From the NCBI GenBank assembly GCA_016934715.1, contig JAFGSI010000031.1, positions 1 through 64,000 on the forward strand: a stretch of 64,000 bases of DNA, given 5' to 3'. A model generated the notes under the pieces. The model did no database searches. It worked only from the letters and a program-made list of their open reading frames with translations, and was not told the origin of the DNA. Below are positions 55,486 to 63,927 of the stretch, one piece after another. The position numbers were made by a program, and so were the translations under genes. The stretch's first letter is position 1, and each line of letters starts with the position of its first letter. This DNA comes from Anaerolineales bacterium. Lineage in GTDB: Bacteria > Chloroflexota > Anaerolineae > Anaerolineales > Villigracilaceae.

Positions 55486-56649
55486 GTGGAAGAGGTCAGT
55501 TCGAGAGTTCTGGTGATCGATCCGGATGCTGCCAGCCGCAACTACCTGGCGGTCATGCTGCGCAAGGCCGGATATACGGTCTTCTTGGCCGGGTCAGGTC
55601 GCGAAGGCCTGATCTCTGCCTGGCGGGATTCGCCGTCGGCGATCGTCTTCGAACCAGCCCTGCCCGATATCCCGTGCGTCGAACTGGCGAAACGCCTGCG
55701 CCAGGATCGCCGCACGGCCAATACACCCTGCCTCGTGCTCAGCAGCCAGGACAACCCCCAGGAGATGAACCTCCTGCTCTCGGCGGGCTGCAATGAATAC
55801 CTGGTCAAATCCCATCAGGCATTGCAGCGGCTGGAAGAACTGCTGGGGCGGCTGATACGCGGCGAACGGGTGATTCGCACGACCCGCAAGGGCGGCGTCC
55901 TGGTTGTTTTCCTGAGCGCCAAGGGCGGGACAGGCACCTCCTCGCTGTGTGCCAACATTGCCATGTGCCTGGGCAAGAATCAGCCGGAGGTGCACGTGGT
56001 TGTGATGGATATGGTCCTGCCGATCGGCTCGATCGCCAACATCGTCGGTTACGGCGATCGCATCAATCTTATCACCGTGGCGATGCAAAACCCGGGCCAG
56101 ACGACATCCCTGTTCTTCAAGGAGAACCTGCCCAAGATCAATGAATGGTATTTCAAGCTCCTGGCCGGTTCTCCAGACCCCGAATCCGGCAACCAGCTGG
56201 CCGCCGACCGGATTACGGACATCGTGGCGGCCTTGCAGGAGGCCTACGATTACGTCTTCATCGACCTGGGGCGAGCACTCTCACGCCTCAGCCTGCCGAT
56301 CATCCAGGCGGCCGACGTGGTCGCCCTGATTCTGAGCACCGATACTTCTGCGGTCACGCTGACCCAGACGGTCTGGGATTACCTGCGTTCCCAGGGTGTG
56401 GACGAGCAACACGTCTACGCGATCCTGAATCGGGCTGTAGGGCTCGAAGGTCTGACCAAGGCCGAGGCCGAGCAGCTGCTTGGCCTACGGATCCGCCATG
56501 CGATGCCCTACATGGGCGGCAATTTCGCCCTGGCCAATAATCGTCACGAGCCGGTGGCTTTCAAGTTCCCGCTCGATGCCGCCACCCTGACCCTCAATGA
56601 TATCGCCAACGAGATCGCCGGACTGGCTCAACAACTGCGCCAGGGCTAG
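55486..56649 (+). CDS. TadZ/CpaE-like protein: pseudo-receiver plus degenerate ParA/MinD ATPase
   Basis: 387 residues from GTG 55486. An N-terminal receiver-like domain (about 6-122) keeps the acidic start (IDPD) and K108 but has Glu56 (FEPALP) in place of the phosphoacceptor Asp. The second domain is MinD/ParA-like: SAKGGTGTSS (144-153) keeps the signature Lys146 but has Thr151 where the P-loop Lys should be; VVMDMVLP and YVFIDLGRALS follow. TadZ/CpaE proteins, which polarise pilus machinery, show the same receiver-ATPase order and atypical motifs. No tad/cpa pilus genes are in the window. It starts 23 bp after the response regulator. Confidence 0.82.
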   Translation: MEEVSSRVLVIDPDAASRNYLAVMLRKAGYTVFLAGSGREGLISAWRDSPSAIVFEPALPDIPCVELAKRLRQDRRTANTPCLVLSSQDNPQEMNLLLSAGCNEYLVKSHQALQRLEELLGRLIRGERVIRTTRKGGVLVVFLSAKGGTGTSSLCANIAMCLGKNQPEVHVVVMDMVLPIGSIANIVGYGDRINLITVAMQNPGQTTSLFFKENLPKINEWYFKLLAGSPDPESGNQLAADRITDIVAALQEAYDYVFIDLGRALSRLSLPIIQAADVVALILSTDTSAVTLTQTVWDYLRSQGVDEQHVYAILNRAVGLEGLTKAEAEQLLGLRIRHAMPYMGGNFALANNRHEPVAFKFPLDAATLTLNDIANEIAGLAQQLRQG

Positions 56650-56691
56650 CCGGCTGTCGGGCTGCAAAAGCCAGGAGTGCGACATCTCTGC

Positions 56692-56697
56692 TATAAT
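56692..56697 (+). promoter_or_regulatory. -10 element of the XRE-to-lipase operon
   Basis: TATAAT, 32 nt before ATG 56730. That ATG also has a GTGAGG ribosome site. No clear -35, which may indicate activator dependence. Confidence 0.45.
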
Positions 56698-56729
56698 GAT
56701 TCTGACCATTTGCGAGAACCAGTGAGGCA

Positions 56730-57410
56730 ATGATGAGTATTCAGGCACAGATCACCCTGCGGACACGCAAACTGGGCGTGTTGATTCGGGATGCGCGCGC
56801 GGCCGCCAGGATGACCATCAAGGAGTGCGCCACCGCCATCGGCATCACTCCGGGTATCCTGCGGGCCTGGGAGGAAGGACGCCGGGCGCCCTCGCTGCCC
56901 GAGCTGGAAGTGCTGTCCTACTATCTGGACCTGCCCATTCTGCATTTCTGGCGGAAGGATGCCGTGTCGGATGATCCGACTCCCACCGAGATGCTCAACC
57001 TGCCCGCCCTGGCGGACGTTCGTCAGCGGATGATCGGTGTGCTGCTGCGCCAGGAGCGTGAAAAGGCCAGCCTGTCCCTGCGGGCTCTGGCCGAACAGAG
57101 CCGGATCTCGGTTTCCCGGCTGCGGGCTTTTGAGCTTGGTGATCGACCCGTGCCGGTCCCGGAACTGGAGGTCCTGGTGGACCTCCTGGGCGGCCAGGTG
57201 GAGACCTTCTTCGACACTACCGGCCCGATCGGCCAGTGGATGCTGCGTCAGAATGCGGTCCAGGATTTTCTGCAGCTTCCGCCGGAATATCAGGATTTCG
57301 TCTGCAAGCCGGTCAATTTGCCCTACCTCGAACTGGCGCTCAAGTTGAGCAGCATGTCGGTCGACAAACTGCGTTCAGTTGCCGAGGGCCTGCTTGATAT
57401 TACCCTTTGA
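56730..57410 (+). CDS. Transcriptional regulator with two XRE/Cro-type HTH domains
   Basis: 226 residues. First HTH about 14-68 (LGVLIRDARAAARMTIKECATAIGITPGILRAWEEGRRAPSL, shown here as a family-type helix pair); second about 100-155 (LLRQEREKASLSLRALAEQSRISVSRLRAFELGDRPVPV region). A C-terminal helical part of about 65 residues may dimerise or bind ligand. Two tandem XRE domains in one chain resemble RodZ-like or clock-type regulators but there is no membrane segment. First gene of a unit with short gaps or overlaps to 60886; it may autoregulate the unit. Confidence 0.8.
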   Translation: MMSIQAQITLRTRKLGVLIRDARAAARMTIKECATAIGITPGILRAWEEGRRAPSLPELEVLSYYLDLPILHFWRKDAVSDDPTPTEMLNLPALADVRQRMIGVLLRQEREKASLSLRALAEQSRISVSRLRAFELGDRPVPVPELEVLVDLLGGQVETFFDTTGPIGQWMLRQNAVQDFLQLPPEYQDFVCKPVNLPYLELALKLSSMSVDKLRSVAEGLLDITL

Positions 57411-57416
57411 CCCACC

Positions 57417-57953
57417 ATGACAGAACCTACCCCAACCCCTCAACAGATCGCTGATGAAGCCAGACGCCTCTACACAGCGGGTGATTTTAACGCTGCCGCC
57501 GGGGCGTTCCAGCGTGCCGCCGAGGCCTTCGCGGATGCCCGGGACCCGCTCGAGGCGGCCGAGATGAAGAACAACCAGTGCGTGGCCCTGTTGCGGGTCC
57601 CGCTCCCGGAGGCCGCACTGGCCGTCGTTCAGGGCACCGAAAAGGTCTTTGGCGAAGCTGGCGACCAGCGCCGTGCCGGTATGGCGCTGGCCAACCAGGC
57701 TTCCGCCCTGGAGGCTCTCAAGCGTAAAGACGAAGCCATCCAGTGCTACCGCCTCGCCGCCGCGGCCCTCGAACAGGCGAACGAGGGGGATCTGCGTGCC
57801 GAGGTCATGCAGTTGCTGTCAGTCCATTACCTGCGTCGCGGCAAGTTCTATGACGCCATCCTGGCCTTGCAGTCTGGGTTGGCCGGGGCCAAGAATCCCA
57901 CTCCCCGGCAGAAATTGTTCAAAAAGATCCTGTTCATGCGCCTATGGCGGTAG
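57417..57953 (+). CDS. TPR-repeat protein
   Basis: 178 residues of helical repeats, about four TPR-like units: ARRLYTAGDFNAAAGAFQRAAEAF, AEMKNNQCVALLRV, ALANQASALEALKRKDEAIQCYRLAA and LSVHYLRRGKFYDAILALQSGL. No enzymatic motif. Probably a protein-protein adaptor for its operon partners. It starts 6 bp after the XRE gene and overlaps the GNAT gene by 10 bp. Confidence 0.8.
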   Translation: MTEPTPTPQQIADEARRLYTAGDFNAAAGAFQRAAEAFADARDPLEAAEMKNNQCVALLRVPLPEAALAVVQGTEKVFGEAGDQRRAGMALANQASALEALKRKDEAIQCYRLAAAALEQANEGDLRAEVMQLLSVHYLRRGKFYDAILALQSGLAGAKNPTPRQKLFKKILFMRLWR

Positions 57954-58801
57954 GAATCGCTCTTCAGGTTCGACCAGCAGTCCTCACCGATCAATCACCC
58001 CTGGCTCGCCTGCTGCACCTCGGTCCGCAGGTCCACCGCCACCTTGATTGGCGGACTCCCCTGGATTGGATCGGAACACCGCCTTTTCTGCTGGCCGAAC
58101 AGAACCAGCGGATCGTTGCGGCCCTGGCCTGCCCCCCCGATCCCGGGCGGATCGCCTGGATCCGCCTGTTCGTGAATTCCGGGGTCCTGCCGCTCGACGA
58201 GACCTGGGCTGTCCTCTGGCAGGCCGCCCGCCAGGAACTGGACCGCAAAGGTGGTGGTTTCCTGGTGGCGGCGATCGCCCTGCAGGCCTGGCTGCGGGAT
58301 CTGCTGCAGGAAGCCCACTTCGACCACCGCCAGGACATCGTCATGCTCGAGCGCTCGGGCCGTCCGCTGGACGAGGTTCCCCTCCCGGAAGGCATCTCGG
58401 TCCGGTTGATGATGACCTACGACCTGCCTGTCGTGGCGGAAGTCGATGCCCTGGCCTTTGAGCCGCTCTGGCAGAATTCGCTCTCGGCCCTCAACCGGGC
58501 CTACCCGCAGGCAGTCGTGGCCACGCTGGCCGAGAAGGAGGGCCGGGTGCTGGCCTACCAGATCAGCACGCCCAATCCGCTCGGGGCGCACCTCGCCCGG
58601 TTGGCAGTCCGGCCGGAGGCGCAAGGCCTGGGCCTTGGCTACACCCTGGTGGCAGACCTTCTCCAGCGCCTGGCACAGCGCAACATCCAGCACCTGACGG
58701 TCAACACCCAGAGCGACAACGTCACCTCGCTGAACCTGTATCGCAAGATCGGCTTTCGGGTCACGGACGAGCACTATCCGGTCTACGTGTTCGAAGGATA
58801 A
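57944..58801 (+). CDS. GNAT-family acetyltransferase, double-domain
   Basis: 285 residues. The C-terminal half is a clear GNAT domain: LARLAVRPEAQGLGLGYTLV (acetyl-CoA pyrophosphate loop Q/GxGLG) and NTQSDNVTSLNLYRKIGF. The N-terminal half is of the right size for a second, degenerate GNAT domain. Substrate unknown; could be a small molecule or a protein. Overlap with the TPR gene suggests a complex or balanced expression. Confidence 0.83.
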   Translation: MAVGIALQVRPAVLTDQSPLARLLHLGPQVHRHLDWRTPLDWIGTPPFLLAEQNQRIVAALACPPDPGRIAWIRLFVNSGVLPLDETWAVLWQAARQELDRKGGGFLVAAIALQAWLRDLLQEAHFDHRQDIVMLERSGRPLDEVPLPEGISVRLMMTYDLPVVAEVDALAFEPLWQNSLSALNRAYPQAVVATLAEKEGRVLAYQISTPNPLGAHLARLAVRPEAQGLGLGYTLVADLLQRLAQRNIQHLTVNTQSDNVTSLNLYRKIGFRVTDEHYPVYVFEG

Positions 58802-58810
58802 GGAGTTGCC

Positions 58811-59431
58811 ATGGTTACTGCAGATGAGGCTGTCATCGTTAACGCCCTGGTTCGGCAGGCACTGGTCGCGACCCAGGAGGTGATGGGGGAGAACGGCCTG
58901 CACGCTGTATTGCGCAGCTGCGGGCTGGAGCGTTTCATCGGCAACCCGCCTCCCGACGACCTCACCCCTGGCATCAAGGCGGTCGAATACGCCCGCTTCA
59001 ACGCGGCCATCGAGTCCTTTTACGGGCGCGGGGGGCGCGGCATGCTGCGCCGGATCGGCAAGGCCTCCTTCCAGTACGGCGTGCGAGAGCAGGGCGCCCT
59101 GCTTGGCCTGGCCGGCGTGGCCCTGAAACTGATGCCCCAGAGGGGGCGCATCAAGTTCATCCTGAACGCCCTGGTCAACGCGCTCAAGAAGAGCAACGCC
59201 CAGGTCGAGGCCTGGGTGGATGAGGAGGGCGGCAGTCTGGCCTACATCGAGTCAACCTGCGCGATCTGCAAGGGCCGCCAGAGCCAGGAGCCGATCTGCC
59301 ACCTGTACATCGGCTCAATCGGCGAGGCGGTGCGCTGGGCCACCGACCAGGACTACGAGATCACCGAGACCCATTGCATTGCCAAAGGTGATCCTTACTG
59401 CCGCTTCGAGGTGGGAGAGGTACGCGTGTGA
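58811..59431 (+). CDS. V4R-domain protein, copy 1 (complete Cys set)
   Basis: 206 residues. The C-terminal V4R (4-vinyl-reductase) domain ends with CAICKGRQSQEPIC, HLYIGSIGEAVRWAT, ETHCIAKGDPYCRFEV. Four or five Cys of the family's probable metal site are present. V4R domains are predicted to bind hydrophobic small molecules and occur in BchJ and in sensory proteins such as XylR/DmpR-type regulators. The N-terminal 120 residues are helical. AAGGAG supports the ATG. It overlaps copy 2 by 4 bp. Confidence 0.83.
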   Translation: MVTADEAVIVNALVRQALVATQEVMGENGLHAVLRSCGLERFIGNPPPDDLTPGIKAVEYARFNAAIESFYGRGGRGMLRRIGKASFQYGVREQGALLGLAGVALKLMPQRGRIKFILNALVNALKKSNAQVEAWVDEEGGSLAYIESTCAICKGRQSQEPICHLYIGSIGEAVRWATDQDYEITETHCIAKGDPYCRFEVGEVRV

Positions 59432-60066
59432 GCAACGCGGGGGTCCGGCGGGTTTTTTCGAAAGACCTGCTCGATAGTTTCGTCGAAGTGCTGATCCGCG
59501 AGGTCGGTGTCGAGAAACTCCCGATGGTTCTGGCACGCTGCGACCTTTCCCCCGGAATGATCGCCAGGGGCAGCATGGAGGCCCTGGACGGGGCCGGCGC
59601 GGCAGACCTGTACGCCCGCCTGCAGCAGGCCCTGCGCCTTTTCTATGGACGTGGGGCGCGCGGAATCCTGATGCGCATCGGCTACGGGATGTGGGAGGGG
59701 GTCACTGCCCGGACCTCGCTCCTGACGCGCGCCGAACTGCGGGTGATCCGCAGTCTCCCGTTCCCGGCCCGGCCGCGCCGGGCCCTGGAAGCGGTCGTCG
59801 GGCGCCTGCGAGAGGGCGGCGGGTTGGCCTCTGTCCGCAGGATCGACCTCGACCTGTTGCTGGTCGACCATTCCAGTGCCGCGACTTTGGGCCAGGTGGG
59901 CGATGAGCCGATCTGCCTTGTCACCCTGGGGATGATCCAGGGCGCCCTGGTCTGGGCCACCGGCCAGGAGGCTGACGTGGAGGAGATCAGCTGCCGGGCG
60001 ATGGGCGCCTCGGCCTGTGAATTCAAAATCAAATCAGGAGGACCTTCAATCTATGAAAACCATTGA
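59428..60066 (+). CDS. V4R-domain protein, copy 2 (Cys cluster partly lost)
   Basis: 212 residues from GTG 59428, overlapping the previous stop. Paralogous along its length to copy 1, sharing FYGRGARGILMRIGYGMWEGV and a C-terminal DEPICLVTLGMIQGALVWATGQ...ISCRAMGASACEFKI. The first CxxC pair of copy 1 is replaced (LLVDHSSAATLGQV), so the metal site is incomplete or altered. The copies may form a heterodimer with different ligand properties. Confidence 0.8.
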   Translation: MSNAGVRRVFSKDLLDSFVEVLIREVGVEKLPMVLARCDLSPGMIARGSMEALDGAGAADLYARLQQALRLFYGRGARGILMRIGYGMWEGVTARTSLLTRAELRVIRSLPFPARPRRALEAVVGRLREGGGLASVRRIDLDLLLVDHSSAATLGQVGDEPICLVTLGMIQGALVWATGQEADVEEISCRAMGASACEFKIKSGGPSIYENH

Positions 60067-60886
60067 TTGGCGCTGGACATCAGCGGATGGCTTGGAAATG
60101 GTTTCGCACGGATGGGTGCCAGAAGGCAAGATCCGGGCTGTCATTATCCTGGTTCATGGGCTGGGTGAGCACGTGAATCGATATGCCCATGTCGCGGCGG
60201 CCGTGGGCAGGCAGGGATACGCGCTGGTCGGATTTGATCTGCGCGGGCATGGTCAATCGGGCGGCCAGCGCGGCCACATTCCCGCGTTCGAATCCTTCTT
60301 CAACGACCTGGATGCCTTTTTCCCCCAGGTCGATGAGCGCTTCCCGGGCATTCCGAAATTCCTGTTTGGACACAGTCTGGGCGGCCTGATCGTATTGACC
60401 TATGCACCCACGCGCCATCCGAACGTATTGGGGGTGGTGGCTACAGGCCCCAGTCTGCGCACTGCCATCGAACGTCAGAAGGTGAAAGTGATCCTGGCAA
60501 AACTGCTGGGCTCCCTCTGGCCGACCTTCGCGCTTGCCTCCGGGCTCGATCCAAAGTCTCTCAGCCGTGATCCGCAGGTCGTGCAGGCTTATCTTGACGA
60601 TCCTCTGGTTCATGATCGCTTATCGGCCGCCTTTGGGAAATCCGCCTTGAACACCCAGGCTCTGGTGTACAGACTGGCGCCATCTTTTCCAGTGCCGGTA
60701 TTGGTCATGCATGGCAGCGACGATCAATTGGGTTTTGCCAGTGGAAGCGAGGAATGGGCTGCATTGGTCCCCAAGGAAAAGATCACCTTGAAGCTGTGGC
60801 ATGGTCTGTATCACGAGCTCCATAACGAGCCAGAAAGGGAGCAGGTCTTCGAATACCTGCTCGCCTGGCTCGACCGGCATGGCTAA
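60053..60886 (+). CDS. Monoacylglycerol-lipase-like alpha/beta hydrolase
   Basis: 277 residues from ATG 60053, which has AGGAGG 10 nt upstream inside the V4R gene. Motifs: ILVHGLGEH (oxyanion region), FDLRGHGQSGGQRGH, nucleophile elbow GHSLGG (Ser108), acid in MHGSDDQL and His in GLYHELHNEPE. This is the serine aminopeptidase S33/monoglyceride lipase group, acting on monoacylglycerols or other lipophilic esters; no signal peptide, so cytoplasmic. Last gene of the operon, followed by a perfect terminator. Overlap with a V4R protein, a predicted hydrophobic-ligand binder, is suggestive. Confidence 0.88.
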   Translation: MKTIDWRWTSADGLEMVSHGWVPEGKIRAVIILVHGLGEHVNRYAHVAAAVGRQGYALVGFDLRGHGQSGGQRGHIPAFESFFNDLDAFFPQVDERFPGIPKFLFGHSLGGLIVLTYAPTRHPNVLGVVATGPSLRTAIERQKVKVILAKLLGSLWPTFALASGLDPKSLSRDPQVVQAYLDDPLVHDRLSAAFGKSALNTQALVYRLAPSFPVPVLVMHGSDDQLGFASGSEEWAALVPKEKITLKLWHGLYHELHNEPEREQVFEYLLAWLDRHG

Positions 60887-60929
60887 AGTCTGGAGCACTC
60901 CCCAAAGGATTAATCCAGGATGAGAAGGA

Positions 60930-60957
60930 CCCGTTTTCAGGCCTGAAAACGGGTTTC
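60930..60957 (+). terminator. Rho-independent terminator of the six-gene operon
   Basis: Perfect 24-nt palindrome CCCGTTTTCAGG/CCTGAAAACGGG followed by TTTCT. Confidence 0.8.
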
Positions 60958-61022
60958 TGGCTGGACAAATGGCCATGCTTATGGGAAAATCTCCCCCAAT
61001 ATTGGTCGAATAAGGAGACAGC

Positions 61023-61811
61023 ATGAGCAAACGACAGGAGATCATCGCCCGCCGCCGCCGGAGGGCAATCCAGTCCCGCCTGTTCACGGTCGGATTGGTG
61101 GTGGTGGGTGCTTTGCTGGTGGCATTTGCCTTCATCGCCAGTGCCAACAACCAGGCTGGTGCTCAGAACGAGGAGGTGACCGTCGGTCCGATCATGACGG
61201 CTGCCCCGCGCACCTTCTCGGTCCCGGAAGATGGGCCGTCGGTCGGGAATCCCGATGCCCCTGTGCGGGTCGACGTGTGGGAGGATTTCCAGTGCCCGGC
61301 CTGTGCCAGCTACTCCCAGTCGATCGAAGTCCAGATCATTACCAATTACGTCGAGGCCGGCCTGGTCTTGTACACCTTCCATTTTTACCCCATGATCGAC
61401 GGGGCGAATAACGACCATTACATATCCAGCCAGTACGGCGTCGGCGAATCTGACCAGGCGGCCAATGCCGCCATGTGCGCCTCCGAACAGGGCCGGTTCT
61501 GGGACTACCATGATACGCTCTACCTTAACTGGGATGGTGAGAACCAGGGCGGCTTTGCTGACCCGCGCCTGCTGGCTTTCGCGGAGGGCCTCGGCCTGGA
61601 CATGCAGGCCTTCAACACCTGCTTCGAGGCCAACCTCTACCAGGCCGAGATCAACGCCGATTTTCTGGCCGGGATGGCCCTGCAGATCAGCGGTACCCCG
61701 AGTATCTTCGTCAACTACCAGCGCGTTGACAACCCGGCCGGGCTGAACTATATTCCCACCTATGAGAATATTGCCGATGCGATCGAGGCTGCCCTGGCCG
61801 TAACCCCATAA
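61023..61811 (+). CDS. DsbA-family thiol oxidoreductase, membrane-anchored
   Basis: 262 residues. A basic N terminus (RRRRR), one membrane anchor (about 20-42) and an exported thioredoxin-fold domain with the redox centre CPAC (C91-C94) in WEDFQCPACASYSQ, and the cis-Pro region ISGTPSIFVN. Similar to BdbD/DsbA-like proteins with the DSBA/Thioredoxin_4 domain; introduces or rearranges disulfides in exported proteins. AAGGAG fixes the ATG. It stands alone between a terminator and a recombinase remnant. Confidence 0.9.
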   Translation: MSKRQEIIARRRRRAIQSRLFTVGLVVVGALLVAFAFIASANNQAGAQNEEVTVGPIMTAAPRTFSVPEDGPSVGNPDAPVRVDVWEDFQCPACASYSQSIEVQIITNYVEAGLVLYTFHFYPMIDGANNDHYISSQYGVGESDQAANAAMCASEQGRFWDYHDTLYLNWDGENQGGFADPRLLAFAEGLGLDMQAFNTCFEANLYQAEINADFLAGMALQISGTPSIFVNYQRVDNPAGLNYIPTYENIADAIEAALAVTP

Positions 61812-61833
61812 CCCGATTGGGGAAGCATGTTCT

Positions 61834-62445
61834 TCAAACACTTAATGGACCTGGATTTTGCCAATATTTCTCACAAAGCAGGCTATTCATCTGACGCACC
61901 TGATCATCCGGGTCTTGAGCGACCTGGTTGTTCGGCAAATGCACCAGGCCCGTGGGCGGCCCCTGGCGCAACTCTCCACGTTCGATCTGCCGCATGCGGC
62001 CCTCTTCCATGCGCATTTTTAACAAGTGCAATTCCGCCTCACGCATCGTGCCTTTCAAACCCAGCAACAAACGATCAGGATAGAGACGTGGATCATATAC
62101 GCCATCATGATCAGCGATCAGCGTATTGAAGACTGCCGCCAGATCAAGCAGATGATCCCCGTCGCTGTTCTTGTGGGCAAGACGTGAGGCTTCGGTTCCA
62201 AAGCCGGGCCCCCCATGTCCCAGGGAAACTTCTGCTCCCAGTTCCTTGGATCTATTTCGAGAAGCGCTTTCTTTGCCGGATAGCCCAAGATCTGTGTCAA
62301 TCACCTGGATCCTCTCCGCTTTCCAACCCAATTGTTCAGCACGCTCTACCAGTTAATATTGGTTGACCTGGCTTTCCTTGTTGTCGACCGGCTGCGGGTT
62401 CTTGACCTTTTGGCTCCTGAAGGGCAGGTTCGCCTGTTCTAGCCT
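61834..62445 (-). pseudogene. Remnant of a serine recombinase/resolvase
   Basis: The minus strand reads LVERAEQLGWKAERIQVIDTDLGLSGKE, SRLAHKNSDGDHLLDLAAVFNTLI, DHDGVYDPRLYPDRLLLGLKGTM and EAELHLLKMRMEEGRMRQIERGEL, the catalytic and helix-E parts of a large serine recombinase. A TAA (about 62354) interrupts QY*LVERAEQLGW, the catalytic N-terminal strand with the nucleophile Ser is not recognisable, and homology ends near 61890 well before the usual DNA-binding and zinc-ribbon regions. It is a decayed fragment of a once mobile element. Confidence 0.8.
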
Positions 62446-62468
62446 AGAGAAAGTGTGGGTGCATTGCC

Positions 62469-63890
62469 ATGCGATACAAAAAAGAACTCGATTCTGTGCT
62501 CGCCAAGATCGTTGCCCTCTGGGGCATCCCCGGGCTGTCCGTCGGCATGGTCGCCGGGGGTGAGATCATGCATGCCTGCAACATCGGGGTGCAAAGCCTG
62601 GAAACCGGGACGCCGGTCGCTTCGAGTTCGATCTTCTGCCTGGCATCCATCTCGAAATGTTTCGTGGCCAGCGCGGTGATGCAACTGGTCGAACGCGGCT
62701 GGGTCGACCTGGACGCGCCGCTTGTCCGGTTTTTGCCCTACTTCAAGCTGGACGATGAACGCTACCCGCAGATCACCATCCGGCAGGTCCTCAGCCACAC
62801 CTCCGGCCTGCCGGACATCGACGAGTTCGAATACCGCGACCTGCTCTCCCGGCCGGATGACGACGACGGCGCGGCGGAACGCTTCGCGCGCAGCCTGTCC
62901 GGCCGGCGGCTGGTCCACGCGCCAGGGGAGAAGTTCCTCTACAGTAACCTCGGCTACGACGTCCTGGGCGACCTGATCGCCAAGGTCTCCGGGGGAACCT
63001 TCGAAGCGTACCTTCGGCAGAACATCCTTCTGCCGGCCGGAATGGCCGACAGCAGCTACCTCCCGGCGGACCTGGCCCCGGGACGGCAGGCCGTACCCCA
63101 CCTGCGCATGCCCGGGATGGCCGTCAACCGGGCCCCGGCCTACGCCCGCGCCGACGGCCCGGCCAGTTTCCTGTACTCGACCGCCGACGACATGTGCCGT
63201 TGGGCGATCACCTGCCTGGACAGGGGTCGCCGCCCGGTAGGGCGCATCCTCACGCCAGCCAGCTATGCGCGGATGTGGTCCCCGGCCGCCAGGCGCGATT
63301 CCCCTCCCCTGCGGGAGGAAATGGGGCTGGGCTGGAACCTGGGACATTTCGAGGGCCAGCGGACAATCAGCCACGGCGGCGCAGGCCTGGGCTGGTCATC
63401 CCTGCTGGTCCTCCTGCCGGACCTGGACCGGGGCGCGGTCATCCTCTTCAACGCGGAAGATGCCGCCATCCATCTCATCAGCCGGGCCGTGCTCCGGGCG
63501 CTGCTCGACCTGGAACCGCAGGCCGGGTCCGTCTCGTTCATGGTACCGCTCAGCCAGGCCATGCAACAAGGCGGCATCGGGGCGGCACGGGCACGTTACG
63601 CCGAGTTGAAGGAGAGCGGCGGGAATGAATTCTTCTTTAACGAGTACCAGTTGATCGACCTCGGCCTGAACATGCTGAATGCCGGGAAGGTTGGCGAAAG
63701 CATCGCGACCCTGGAACTGAACATCGACCTGTTCCCGCAGAGCCTGGATTCTTACATCTTCCTTGCCAAACTCCACCTCCGTAAAGGGGAATGCTCGCTG
63801 GCCACAAAAATCCTCCGCAGGGCGCTGGAGAGAGAGCCGGGGAACCCCGAGGCGACCGACCTGCTTGCTCAGGTCGAAGGATGCCCATAG
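62469..63890 (+). CDS. Serine hydrolase, beta-lactamase fold, with TPR-like tail
   Basis: 473 residues. Active-site motifs SISK (60-63), YSN (158-160) and HGG (302-304) of class C-type serine hydrolases. No signal peptide. The last about 90 residues (LGLNMLNAGKVGESIATLELNIDLFPQS...LRKGECSLATKILRRALEREPGNPEA region) form two TPR-like units, a different extension from the hydrolase at 11694. Probably an intracellular esterase or peptidase; substrate unknown. No clear ribosome site before the ATG. Confidence 0.86.
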   Translation: MRYKKELDSVLAKIVALWGIPGLSVGMVAGGEIMHACNIGVQSLETGTPVASSSIFCLASISKCFVASAVMQLVERGWVDLDAPLVRFLPYFKLDDERYPQITIRQVLSHTSGLPDIDEFEYRDLLSRPDDDDGAAERFARSLSGRRLVHAPGEKFLYSNLGYDVLGDLIAKVSGGTFEAYLRQNILLPAGMADSSYLPADLAPGRQAVPHLRMPGMAVNRAPAYARADGPASFLYSTADDMCRWAITCLDRGRRPVGRILTPASYARMWSPAARRDSPPLREEMGLGWNLGHFEGQRTISHGGAGLGWSSLLVLLPDLDRGAVILFNAEDAAIHLISRAVLRALLDLEPQAGSVSFMVPLSQAMQQGGIGAARARYAELKESGGNEFFFNEYQLIDLGLNMLNAGKVGESIATLELNIDLFPQSLDSYIFLAKLHLRKGECSLATKILRRALEREPGNPEATDLLAQVEGCP

Positions 63891-63927
63891 AGTTCCCGTC
63901 ACAGTTCTTCGATCCTTGAAGTCCGTT

